A stretch of DNA of 64,000 bases from Pantanalinema rosaneae (GTDB lineage Bacteria > Cyanobacteriota > Cyanobacteriia > Leptolyngbyales > Leptolyngbyaceae). Both the position numbers and the translations under genes were made by a program. The notes beneath the pieces were generated by a model, which was given only the letters and a program-made list of their open reading frames with translations, had not been told where the DNA came from and made no database searches. Positions 51,805 through 60,247 of this stretch are shown piece by piece (positions within the stretch are counted from its first letter, which is position 1; every line of letters starts with the position of its first letter). Location of the stretch: assembly GCF_050753385.1 (NCBI RefSeq), contig NZ_JBLZFZ010000012.1:84828-148827 (forward strand), given 5' to 3'.

Positions 51805-53520
51805 TTATCGGTGAGTGGGTGGTGGTAGTTCGCCCAAAATCGTAAACCGGATGTGATTGATCGCTAAATCCCCGATCGCCACTTCCAGTTCTGCATTGGG
51901 AATCGATATCGTCTCGAACGGAATGCCTTTAGCAATCTCCGCATGATGCCAGGGCAAACCCATGAAAAAGCGAGTGGGATAGGGGCCCCGTTCCGCAATA
52001 TCGTCGGGATTCGATTCCATCGGTAGCCAACCAACTCCCGGAATATAGAACTCAATCCAGACATGGTTATAGTCCGGTTGTAAGGGGACATGATGTAACT
52101 CTGCCTGGGGCGGACACTTATAACGACCGACGGTGCGACAGGCAATCCCATTTAACCGAGCCAACGCGAGTAACAAACCAACGTATTCCCCGCACGATCC
52201 CACGCCCCGTTCCAGCACAATATCGGGAGTGTCAATCCGGGCGGTCAACCCATAGGACAGGCGATCGTAGACATAGTTGCGAATCTTCAACATTTTCCGC
52301 AGAATGTTGGTTTCTGTTCCGACGGCTTCTCGGGCGGCTGCCTGAATGGTGGGTGAATCCATTGCCAGTTCATCATCATCCACTAAATACTTCGCCTGGT
52401 ATTCCGGGGAAAGGGATGGAATGCGATCGACATCATCCAGGGTCAGCCGATATTTAATGCTATGAACTTCCAGCGTGGCTTTCCAGCCAAATAAGTGCCG
52501 TTCTTGGGGCTTAATTGAGTCAAACTTAAACACCGCGACCCGTTGCCCCTGCTGGATTTCTTCTACAAAGGGTCGCCCAATCGGTTCGATTTTATGCACT
52601 TTCTGGCGATCGGTGGTCGCCGGTAAGGCAATCCGCCATTCCAAGTTATTGAGATGTACCTGTCCTTCTTCGGTTGGTAAGAGTTCCTCCACGTAGCACA
52701 TTTCAATTAGATAACCGTTGGACAGGGCATAGCGCTGCTGCGGATTGTAGTGAATGTAGAGGGGATGGACGAAGGTACGATCGCGAATACTCAGTTCTAG
52801 CGGATCTTCAGCATTGGGATTATCCCGAATATAGGGTTCTTCGCTGGCATAGCAGACATAGAGAATGTCCTGGTGAGTTTGGGGATGGGGGTAGAAGGTT
52901 AATCCCGTGGGCGAGTCAAACGGAGTCAAGACACAAAACTGCTGTTCGCCGGTCGCCCGATCGAGGCAATATACCGTTTGCTCAATGCGATCGCAGACCC
53001 ACAATTCCTCTCCACGCAATGTCAGATTTGCTTCTCCGACTCCCGGCATGGGAAAGCGGGTAATTTCGCGAGCCGACTCCCGTTCAAACACCGTAATGTA
53101 GCCTAACCGTTGCGAGGCGACATAGACCGTCGATTCCCAAACGCCGACTCCCGTGACCGAGTAATCCAAACTAACAAAATGCTGGGGAGTCAGGTCATCT
53201 AACCGACAGTAATAAACACTGTTATCTCGCGTGTACCAGAGCGTATCCTGCCAAATCGCTAACCCCACGGCATCAACAAACTGCTCCACATTGAGAGGGT
53301 TTAAGACCGTGGCACTATCTGTGGTGGGATCAACGCCGAGTAAGAACCCCCGGATCGAGTCCAGTAAAACCAGGCGATCGCCCCAAACGGCAATGCCATT
53401 CAGCACATAGGTGCCGATCGGACGAATGGTACGCTGCCAGGGGTCTTGTCCGGGTAATAACGGCAGTGGGGCAGGAAGTTCCTGCATCAATGGAGAGGCT
53501 GGATTCGCTTGCATGATCAC
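51805..53520 (-). CDS. Propeller-transglutaminase fusion protein
   Basis: 571 residues from GTG 53520 with AGGA 6 bases upstream; ATG 53514 is also possible. The N-terminal 230 residues contain repeating strand-turn-strand units (LNGIAVWGDRLVLLD, DAVGLAIWQDTLWYT, TGVGVWESTVYVAS, LTLRGEELWVCDR) typical of a beta-propeller. The C-terminal transglutaminase-like core has Cys443 (GVGSCGEYVGLL) and His486 (HVWIEFYIPG). Where the family has Asp in Gly-Trp-Leu-Pro-Met-Asp, this one has Glu502. No signal peptide or membrane helix is visible. It may be a peptidase or a cross-linking enzyme, or an inactive relative. Confidence 0.85.
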   Translation of the reverse strand: MIMQANPASPLMQELPAPLPLLPGQDPWQRTIRPIGTYVLNGIAVWGDRLVLLDSIRGFLLGVDPTTDSATVLNPLNVEQFVDAVGLAIWQDTLWYTRDNSVYYCRLDDLTPQHFVSLDYSVTGVGVWESTVYVASQRLGYITVFERESAREITRFPMPGVGEANLTLRGEELWVCDRIEQTVYCLDRATGEQQFCVLTPFDSPTGLTFYPHPQTHQDILYVCYASEEPYIRDNPNAEDPLELSIRDRTFVHPLYIHYNPQQRYALSNGYLIEMCYVEELLPTEEGQVHLNNLEWRIALPATTDRQKVHKIEPIGRPFVEEIQQGQRVAVFKFDSIKPQERHLFGWKATLEVHSIKYRLTLDDVDRIPSLSPEYQAKYLVDDDELAMDSPTIQAAAREAVGTETNILRKMLKIRNYVYDRLSYGLTARIDTPDIVLERGVGSCGEYVGLLLALARLNGIACRTVGRYKCPPQAELHHVPLQPDYNHVWIEFYIPGVGWLPMESNPDDIAERGPYPTRFFMGLPWHHAEIAKGIPFETISIPNAELEVAIGDLAINHIRFTILGELPPPTHR

Positions 53521-53719
53521 GGATTGTCCTGAAGACTTCCCAAATCATAAACAAAACCACCGCCCTCAGACTGTATCGCAAGGGGTGGTGAATTGTTAGA
53601 AATCTCAACTTGGCTCCCTGGGATTGCCTCAAATGCCCCTGAACCCGATCGCTCGACCCTAACCGAACCCGTTTTATAGTTATGGTGGAATGATTAAGGG
53701 GCAACGTGGGAACAGGAGC

Positions 53720-53950
53720 ATGACTGAAACCGCAGAAAAACTGAAGATTGAACTCTCTCAGCTCTCGATCGCCGATCGGGCAGAACTGGCATCCTTCTTG
53801 ATTCATTCTTTAGATGAAGGAGTGGATGAGGATGCAGAAAAGGCTTGGGAAAGTGAATTAACCCGGAGAATGCAAGAAATTCATGATGGTACTGCTGCCG
53901 GTCAACCATCTAACCAGGTATTCACCGAGCTAAGAGAGAAATATTTGTGA
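53720..53950 (+). CDS. Addiction-module antitoxin (RelB/StbD-like family)
   Basis: 76 residues from ATG 53720, with CAGGAGC upstream. The sequence LSQLSIADRAELASFLIHSLDEG and EKAWESELTRRMQEIHDG is typical of the short 'addiction module protein' antitoxins that pair with RelE/ParE toxins. Its stop overlaps the next start by 4 bases (GTGA), consistent with translational coupling of an antitoxin-toxin pair. Confidence 0.88.
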   Translation: MTETAEKLKIELSQLSIADRAELASFLIHSLDEGVDEDAEKAWESELTRRMQEIHDGTAAGQPSNQVFTELREKYL

Positions 53951-54249
53951 AGCCTGTCATCCTGCATCGTGAAGCGATCGCAGAATTAGACAGATCGATC
54001 TCCTACTATGAAACCCAGAAAGTCGGTTTGGGACTTGATCTGTTAGCTACGGTAGAACAAGCGATCGCCAAAATTCAGCAAAACCCAAATCTTGGCGCAA
54101 GTTATACAATTGCCGGGGTGCGTCGCTACATTATTCCACGGTTCCCATTTCAACTTTTCTACACAGAACTAGAACATTTAATTTGGGTTGTGGCGATCGC
54201 GCATAGCAAGCGTAGACCGGGTTATTGGAGCAAGCGACAGCTAGAGTAG
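53947..54249 (+). CDS. RelE/ParE family toxin
   Basis: 100 residues from GTG 53947. The layout HREAIAELDRSISYYE, FVPRFP-type IIPRFPFQLFY and the terminal AHSKRRPGYW is characteristic of the RelE/ParE superfamily; RelE cuts ribosomal mRNA while ParE poisons gyrase, and the sequence does not decide which. It forms a type II pair with the antitoxin upstream. sucC begins 107 bases later. Confidence 0.9.
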   Translation: MKPVILHREAIAELDRSISYYETQKVGLGLDLLATVEQAIAKIQQNPNLGASYTIAGVRRYIIPRFPFQLFYTELEHLIWVVAIAHSKRRPGYWSKRQLE

Positions 54250-54355
54250 TGCCCAGGGTAGGCGAAAAGACCCTGTTCGTAAAAATTCAAGGTCAGATGT
54301 TCCCCAGTTTGGGGCATGATCACATTATTCAGGCGCTAATCGCAGGAGCCGCACT

Positions 54356-55567
54356 ATGGATTTGCTGGAATATCAAGCGAAAGAACTATTTCGGAACATT
54401 GGTATTCCGGTGCTACCTTCGCTCCGGATCGATCGCCCCAAAGACCTGAAAGGACTAACCATTCCCTATCCAGTAGTCCTGAAATCGCAGGTGCGGATTG
54501 GGGGGCGGGGGCGCGTGGGTGGCGTGAAATTTGTCGAAAACACGATCGATGCGATCGCGGCAGCCCATACGATTTTTAACCTGCCGATTATGGGTGAGTA
54601 TCCCCAGGCGCTATTAGCGGAGGCAAAATACAATGCCGATCAAGAGTTTTACCTGGCAGTGGTGTTAAACCGCACCATTCGTCGTCCGGTGTTGCTCGGT
54701 TCCCAGCAAGGGGGGATTGATGTGCAGGCGGCGATCGAGCAAATGCAGCATGTGATCGTTGATGATCAGTTTTCGCCCTACTATGCCCGTCGGTTGGCAA
54801 TCAAAATGGGGTTGCGGGGGCAATTGATCGAATCCGTCAGTGCGATCGTCGAAAAAATGTATCACCTCTTTGTGCAGAATGATCTGGATCTGGTGGAAAT
54901 CAATCCCCTGGGAGTTAGCGCCACCGGGGAATTGATGGCGTTGGATGGCAAAGTGACGGTGAATGATGATGCGCTGGCTCGGCATCCCCATCTCGCGGCC
55001 CTCGATCCCAAAGCTGAGCAGAAACAAGCGGCTTACTTGCATGAAACTCCCGTAGTGATGGAACCGGATGGTCATATCGGGATTATTTGTAACGGGGCGG
55101 GATTAACGATGGCAACGATGGATATGGTCTGTCAGGCGGGCGGCAAACCCGCGAGTTTTCTGAATATTGGCGGTGAAACCCGGTGGGATTTTTGTCACAC
55201 CACCTTAAGCCAGCGATTGGATTCCGGTCTGGAATTGATGACTCAACATAAACATGTACGGGTGGTGTTGATTAATCTGATCAGTAGCCTGGTTCCTTGC
55301 GATCAGATTGCCACGGTGATTACCAGTTCTTTGGAGCGGATCAGAGCCAAACCGCAACCTGTCAACCCTAAAATTAATAAGCTGCGATCGGCAACGGTCA
55401 CTGTATCCCAAATCCGAATTCCAGCCTTAGTCGTGCGGTTAGTGGGCAATCAATGTGAACCTGCCCAGGCACTCCTGGAATCTGCCCAGATTCCCATGCT
55501 AAGTAGTTTAGATGATGCGGTAATGCGAGCGGTGGTGCTGGCGAAATCGGGGCATCGTCATGGTTGA
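54356..55567 (+). CDS. sucC: Succinyl-CoA synthetase beta subunit
   Basis: 403 residues, ATG preceded by GCAGGAG. It forms the ATP-grasp subunit of succinate-CoA ligase. Start MDLLEYQAKELFRNIGIPV, the glycine-rich VLKSQVRIGGRGRVGGVKF and LDLVEINPLGVSATGELMALDGKV are intact; the usual VNPLVV is EINPLGV. C-terminal CoA-side GAGLTMATMDMVCQAGGKPASFLNIGG is present. The alpha subunit follows in the same direction after 158 bases. It closes the TCA cycle between 2-oxoglutarate (or succinic semialdehyde in many cyanobacteria) and succinate. Confidence 0.93.
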   Translation: MDLLEYQAKELFRNIGIPVLPSLRIDRPKDLKGLTIPYPVVLKSQVRIGGRGRVGGVKFVENTIDAIAAAHTIFNLPIMGEYPQALLAEAKYNADQEFYLAVVLNRTIRRPVLLGSQQGGIDVQAAIEQMQHVIVDDQFSPYYARRLAIKMGLRGQLIESVSAIVEKMYHLFVQNDLDLVEINPLGVSATGELMALDGKVTVNDDALARHPHLAALDPKAEQKQAAYLHETPVVMEPDGHIGIICNGAGLTMATMDMVCQAGGKPASFLNIGGETRWDFCHTTLSQRLDSGLELMTQHKHVRVVLINLISSLVPCDQIATVITSSLERIRAKPQPVNPKINKLRSATVTVSQIRIPALVVRLVGNQCEPAQALLESAQIPMLSSLDDAVMRAVVLAKSGHRHG

Positions 55568-55725
55568 TTTTTGATCAGGAGTTTGGCGATCGGAGTGTGA
55601 TCGGAGTAGCAGCAGGAATCTCTGGTTTGCGTCATCCTATAAAGTAGAGGTTTGCATGGTGACTCCTGCAAAAGACTGACCAGTCCATAGTCTATGCGTT
55701 CATCGCACCTGCAAGTGAACAGGTT

Positions 55726-56628
55726 ATGATTTTTGCCCCAAATAGCAACGTATTAATTCAGGGAATTACGGAACCACTGGGTTCTATCTACACCCCATTG
55801 ATGAAGGCTTACGGCACCAATGTGGTGGCTGGTGTAAGTCCGGGGTATGGTCAGGAAGTGCTGCATGATATCCCGGTATTTGATCTGGTGGAGATGGCAG
55901 TATCGACGGTGGGTGCGATCGATACGACGGTGATTTTTGTCTCACCCTATGCCGCCTTGGATGCCGCGTTAGAAGCGATCGCCTCGGGGATTCGGCAGAT
56001 TGTGTTGATCACCGAAGGCATGCCACCCGCCGATATGGTGACCCTATTACGCAAAGCTGAATCGGCTGAAACTCTGATCGTCGGACCAGACAGTCCGGGA
56101 ATTATTGTTCCGGGTCAATTATTACTGGGCATTCACCCGACTGAGTTTTATCTGCCGGGTTCCGTCGGTTTGATTAGTCGAACGGGTACCCTCACCTATG
56201 AGATTGCCCGGGAATTGACCTTAGCGGGATTGGGACAATCGATGGGGGTGTGCATTGGTGGCGATGCGATCGTCGGGTCTTCCTTCCCCCAATGGCTACA
56301 AATCTTAGATGAAGATGACACAACCGAAGTGATCGTCTTGATTGGGGAGATTGGTGGAGATAGCGAGGAAGCGGCGGCTCACTATATCGCGGAAGCGATC
56401 GATAAACCCGTGATCGCCTACGTGGCGGGTCGGACTGCTCCCAAAGGTAGACGGATGGGACATGCGGGAGCCATAATTGCCTCCCAAGTGGCTGAACTGG
56501 GAACTGATATTGGTAGCGCCCAAAGCAAAATTACCGCTTTTGAACGGGCAAAAATTCCGGTTGCCACGTCTCCCTCGCAAATCCCTACATTGGTTAAGAA
56601 GGCATTGAAACTACCGACCAAAAAATAA
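55726..56628 (+). CDS. sucD: Succinyl-CoA synthetase alpha subunit
   Basis: 300 residues. This subunit carries the phosphohistidine, here His246 in GRRMGHAGAII. Other family marks are GPDSPGIIVPG, ISRTGTLTYEIARELT, SMGVCIGGDAIVGSSFPQWL and VLIGEIGGDSEE. The N-terminus IQGITEPLGSIYT differs from the canonical CoA-binding GFTGxQGTFH motif. Cyanobacterial SucD proteins tend to diverge in this region, but this substitution could affect CoA or partner specificity. It pairs with sucC upstream. Confidence 0.92.
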   Translation: MIFAPNSNVLIQGITEPLGSIYTPLMKAYGTNVVAGVSPGYGQEVLHDIPVFDLVEMAVSTVGAIDTTVIFVSPYAALDAALEAIASGIRQIVLITEGMPPADMVTLLRKAESAETLIVGPDSPGIIVPGQLLLGIHPTEFYLPGSVGLISRTGTLTYEIARELTLAGLGQSMGVCIGGDAIVGSSFPQWLQILDEDDTTEVIVLIGEIGGDSEEAAAHYIAEAIDKPVIAYVAGRTAPKGRRMGHAGAIIASQVAELGTDIGSAQSKITAFERAKIPVATSPSQIPTLVKKALKLPTKK

Positions 56629-56647
56629 TTGATGGGACTGAATCCTG

Positions 56648-57844
56648 TTAAGTCGCAGTTTTTGGTAGGAGTTGTAAGATGGCTTGTGCTGCCCGATCGC
56701 AGGCTCCTACTTCTCCTAAGGCGGCTCTCATTTGCTCATAACCAGTTAGCATCTGTTGACGGCGATCAGGATTCAACAGTAATTCCAGGGCTGTCTGGGC
56801 GATCGCGGTGGGGGTTGCCTGGTCTTGTAAAAATTCCGGCACGATCGGCTGCATGGTGACTAAGTTGGGTGGTGAGACAAACGGCACCGAAAACTGGAGT
56901 ACCTTGTCTAAGATCCAGGCGGTGAGCGGATTCAGCTTATATAACACCACCTGCGGCACATCCAGCAGGGCAATCTCTAGATTGACGGTGCCAGATTTAG
57001 TAATCGCCAGATCGGCGGCGGCGATCGCCTGTAGGGTCATCTCCCGTCCGGCTCCCGCCTCCCCATCGGACAGGATAGTTGCCTGTAACCCATACGCCTG
57101 AATCGCCTGCTGGATCGGCTGACGAAACTGGGGCTGTGCTAACGGGATCCAGAACTGCACATCCGGTAGCTTGGTCTGTATCTGTTGTGCTGCCAGACAG
57201 ATCACCGGCAGCAAATATTTTAATTCCTGGCGGCGGGAGGCGGGCAATAAAACGATGGCTGGTTGGTCAGGGGCAATTCCTAACGTACTCCGGGCTGTTG
57301 TACGCGTCGGGGCGGTTTGCATGCGATCGACCAGGGGATGCCCCACCCAGGTCACCTGTCCCCCGTGGGCTTGAAAATATTTGGCTTCCTCCGGAAAGAT
57401 TGCCAGAATCCGCCGGGTGGCTCGGACAATGCGATCGGTATTAGCGGAATTCAATGCCCAGACCCATTCCTGCGGGGCAATGAAATAGACGATCGGAACG
57501 TGTGGCAGGTGTTTGACTAAATAGTTACACCAGCCAACATTCGGCCCCATGTAATCAATCAGCACCACTAAATCAGGGGGAGATTGCTTCAGGTAACGCT
57601 GGGCTTGCCGTTGCACTTGCAGGGTCGGCAGAACGAAGGGCAGGGATTCCAGAATCCCAATCGACCCGATCGCGCTAGTATTACCGAGCAATTTAGCTCC
57701 CGCCGCTGCCATGCGATCGCCGCCCAATGCCAGGATTTCCAATGGCAATCCCTGGTGCTGGGCTTGTCGCTGCAAGGCTTCCACTAACAATGCCCCCTGC
57801 AAATCCCCCGAGACTTCGCCGGTACTGATGAAGATGCGGCTCAT
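56648..57844 (-). CDS. lpxB: Lipid-A-disaccharide synthase LpxB
   Basis: 398 residues, ATG 57844. It joins two acylated glucosamines to form lipid A disaccharide at the inner face of the inner membrane. The N-terminal ISTGEVSGDLQGALLVEAL, VVLIDYMGPNVGWCNYLVKH and YFIAPQEWVWA are characteristic. The family is GT19. It is the last gene of the bamA-lpxC-fabZ-lpxA-lpxB run; its start is 3 bases after the lpxA stop, so coupling is likely. sucD ends 19 bases away on the other strand. Confidence 0.95.
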   Translation of the reverse strand: MSRIFISTGEVSGDLQGALLVEALQRQAQHQGLPLEILALGGDRMAAAGAKLLGNTSAIGSIGILESLPFVLPTLQVQRQAQRYLKQSPPDLVVLIDYMGPNVGWCNYLVKHLPHVPIVYFIAPQEWVWALNSANTDRIVRATRRILAIFPEEAKYFQAHGGQVTWVGHPLVDRMQTAPTRTTARSTLGIAPDQPAIVLLPASRRQELKYLLPVICLAAQQIQTKLPDVQFWIPLAQPQFRQPIQQAIQAYGLQATILSDGEAGAGREMTLQAIAAADLAITKSGTVNLEIALLDVPQVVLYKLNPLTAWILDKVLQFSVPFVSPPNLVTMQPIVPEFLQDQATPTAIAQTALELLLNPDRRQQMLTGYEQMRAALGEVGACDRAAQAILQLLPKTAT

Positions 57845-57847
57845 GCC

Positions 57848-58675
57848 CTAATCCTCATCGCCATGCTTGCTCCGCCGACTGGGGGTAGGGCCGCGGCGAC
57901 CGGGCTGCTGCGACTGAGACAAAAAGCGGTGCAGATGTTGTAAGTAATCGCTATCAATCAGGGGTTCCAGTTTGTCCAGCGCCTCGTTGAGGGATAAGCC
58001 CGATCGATACAACAAACGAAAAGCCTGTTTCAGCGATCGCCAGATCTGTCCTTCTTCTAACTCCGATAGTCCAGCCCGTTGCAAACCGACCCGATTCAAC
58101 GATCGTACTCGGGCAGGATTACCCTCTACCAGCATATAGGGGGGCACATCGCGATCGATGCGAGACATCGCGCCAATCATGGCAAAGCGACCAATCTGCA
58201 CAAACTGGTGAATCCCGACCATGCCGCCAATCCGCGCCCGCGACTCGACGCGCACATGTCCAGCTAGGGAAACGGCATTAGTAATGATCACCTGATCTTC
58301 AATAATGCAGTCATGGGCAACATGCACGTATGCCAAGAGCAAATTGCCGTTGCCAATGATGGTGGCTTCCCCCGCTGCATTGGCGCGATTAATCGTGACA
58401 TATTCGCGAATACAGTTGTCATCGCCGATTTTAACGAGACTGTCTGCACCCGCATACTTCTGATCTTGGGAGGCTAACCCGATCGCCGCACCGGGAAAGA
58501 TCTGGTTCCGAGCGCCAATTTCCGTCCAACCATCCAGAACCACATGAGCGCCGATCGTGGTTCCGGCACCCACTTTCACCCGATCGCCAATCACGGCATA
58601 CGCCCCAACTTGAACCGTGGGATGTAGCTCGGCATTAGGATGAATTACGGCAGTTGGATGAATCAGGGTTGTCAT
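57848..58675 (-). CDS. lpxA: UDP-GlcNAc acyltransferase LpxA
   Basis: 275 residues from ATG 58675, the start that overlaps the fabZ stop in ATGA; the open frame extends upstream but out of family. LpxA transfers 3-OH-acyl from ACP to UDP-GlcNAc, the first lipid A step. The left-handed beta helix is visible as repeated hexapeptides (IHPTAV, LHPTVQVGAYAVIGD, VKVGAGTTIGAHVV) with the catalytic His in VHVAHDCIIEDQVI. The order fabZ-lpxA-lpxB is the usual one. Confidence 0.96.
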   Translation of the reverse strand: MTTLIHPTAVIHPNAELHPTVQVGAYAVIGDRVKVGAGTTIGAHVVLDGWTEIGARNQIFPGAAIGLASQDQKYAGADSLVKIGDDNCIREYVTINRANAAGEATIIGNGNLLLAYVHVAHDCIIEDQVIITNAVSLAGHVRVESRARIGGMVGIHQFVQIGRFAMIGAMSRIDRDVPPYMLVEGNPARVRSLNRVGLQRAGLSELEEGQIWRSLKQAFRLLYRSGLSLNEALDKLEPLIDSDYLQHLHRFLSQSQQPGRRGPTPSRRSKHGDED

Positions 58676-59220
58676 CAATCCACTAAAGAAAACATGAGTT
58701 CGCCTTCCGAAACCAGTTGCCCATCGACTTCGGCTCGTCCCTGCATCTTGCCAAACCGACGTTTCTTCACCCACAGGAGTTCCACGGTCATAATCAGTTG
58801 ATCCCCAGGAACCACGGGACGGCGGAACCGCACTTTATCGATGCCAGCGAACATAAACAGCCCGCCCTGAACATCTTCATTCATTTGGGTCAGCACAATA
58901 CCGCCTACCTGTGCCATCGCTTCGACAATCAGCACACCGGGCATGATTGGTCTACCGGGAAAATGACCCTGGAAATGAGGTTCATTGAAGGTGACATTTT
59001 TAATGCCGACGGCACGTTTTCCAGGCACATAGTCAATGATCCGGTCTACCAGGGCAAAGGGGTAGCGGTGCGGTAACAGTTGATGAATCTCTTCTGCCGA
59101 TAACACGGTTTTAACGGTTGCTTCTGGATGCTCAGAAGTTCCTGCCTCTCCCGTGTCGGGACGAGTTTCGACATGACTGATGGGTGTTTCAGGCGTATTA
59201 ACGTTAATCAGGGTAGACAT
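58675..59220 (-). CDS. fabZ: 3-hydroxyacyl-ACP dehydratase FabZ
   Basis: 181 residues from ATG 59220. It dehydrates 3-hydroxyacyl-ACP. The hot-dog core HRYPFALVDRIIDY, NEPHFQGHFPGRPIMPGVLIVEAMAQVGG carries the catalytic His and Glu. The N-terminal 40 residues are longer than in E. coli and rich in Thr, Glu and Pro. It competes with LpxA for 3-OH-acyl-ACP, and the two genes overlap by ATGA, which would balance fatty-acid and lipid A synthesis. Confidence 0.96.
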   Translation of the reverse strand: MSTLINVNTPETPISHVETRPDTGEAGTSEHPEATVKTVLSAEEIHQLLPHRYPFALVDRIIDYVPGKRAVGIKNVTFNEPHFQGHFPGRPIMPGVLIVEAMAQVGGIVLTQMNEDVQGGLFMFAGIDKVRFRRPVVPGDQLIMTVELLWVKKRRFGKMQGRAEVDGQLVSEGELMFSLVD

Positions 59221-59294
59221 AGATCGGATGGTAATAGGCGGGCGGAAGAGCGAAACTAGAAAATTGCGATGCCTCGGTCACTGATTGCCACTGG

Positions 59295-60188
59295 CTAAGA
59301 TGGGATAGCTGTGACTAGCGATCGCACCAGTTGGGTATGTAACTGGTGGCTGGCTTTGTATGCCAGAAAATGGGCAGTGGGAAAACCTCCCAACAAACTT
59401 AAGTCTCCTATTAAGTCTAAAAGTTTATGGCGTACTGGTTCATTCGGAAATCTTAAGGGGGGATTGAGCCACCCTTCAGGGCTACAGACCAGAGCATTGT
59501 CCAGGCTACCGCCTTTAATTAATCCCTGCTGACGTAAATATTCAATTTGGTGGGCAATGCCAAAGGTACGGGCAGGGGCAATTTCCGTCGCAAAGCTGAC
59601 TTCAGGTGACCAGCTATGCCACTGGTTGCCAATGGCTGGCAGGTCAGCGAAATCGATTCCATAGGTAAACCGCAATTCCGGTGAGGGTAGAGCGGCGACA
59701 AAGGCATCGTCCTGACGTACCCAGACTGGTGCTGCTAGCGTGATCGACGATCGCTGAGCCGATTGGGCTGCCAGTCCGACCTCAGCGATCGCTTGAACCC
59801 ATTCCTGAGCAGAGCCATCCAGCAAGGGAAGTTCTGGTGCATCGAGTTCGATCCGGGCATTATCTACCCCCATACCCGCTAGAGCCGCTAGTAAATGTTC
59901 GACGGTACGGACTCGGGCGGCTTCGGCAGCTAGTTCAGTAGAGAGCGTAGTCTGGCTGACCGAATTAATTTCAGCCTCGACTTCCGGTGTACCGGGCAAA
60001 TCTGTGCGGACAAAGTAGCGTCCTCGTCCTACGGGAGCTGGGGATACACGCACCTGAACAGGTAAGCCAGAGTGTAGTCCTATGCCCGATCGGACAAACG
60101 GCGATCGCAGCGTGGACTGGCAAGACGTTGGCATGAGATTGACTGCCGGATGATCAACTTCCGACTGCTGTCCAGGTGAGACTGCCAT
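59295..60188 (-). CDS. lpxC: UDP-3-O-acyl-GlcNAc deacetylase LpxC
   Basis: 297 residues from ATG 60188 (AAAGGA about 8 bases upstream); ATG 60248 overlaps the bamA stop (TAATG) and is the other candidate. It deacetylates UDP-3-O-acyl-GlcNAc, the committed lipid A step. Zinc ligands are in VEHLLAALAGMGVDNARIEL (His) and HKLLDLIGDLSLLGGFP (His, Asp); ELPLLDGSAQEW and FVRSGIGLHSGLPVQV are also characteristic. It precedes fabZ by 74 bases. Confidence 0.95.
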   Translation of the reverse strand: MAVSPGQQSEVDHPAVNLMPTSCQSTLRSPFVRSGIGLHSGLPVQVRVSPAPVGRGRYFVRTDLPGTPEVEAEINSVSQTTLSTELAAEAARVRTVEHLLAALAGMGVDNARIELDAPELPLLDGSAQEWVQAIAEVGLAAQSAQRSSITLAAPVWVRQDDAFVAALPSPELRFTYGIDFADLPAIGNQWHSWSPEVSFATEIAPARTFGIAHQIEYLRQQGLIKGGSLDNALVCSPEGWLNPPLRFPNEPVRHKLLDLIGDLSLLGGFPTAHFLAYKASHQLHTQLVRSLVTAIPS

Positions 60189-60247
60189 TGGGATGTTCCT
60201 TTGGAGCGGTGAATATAATGCGCTGCCCTCAGCCACGTCTCCCGACA

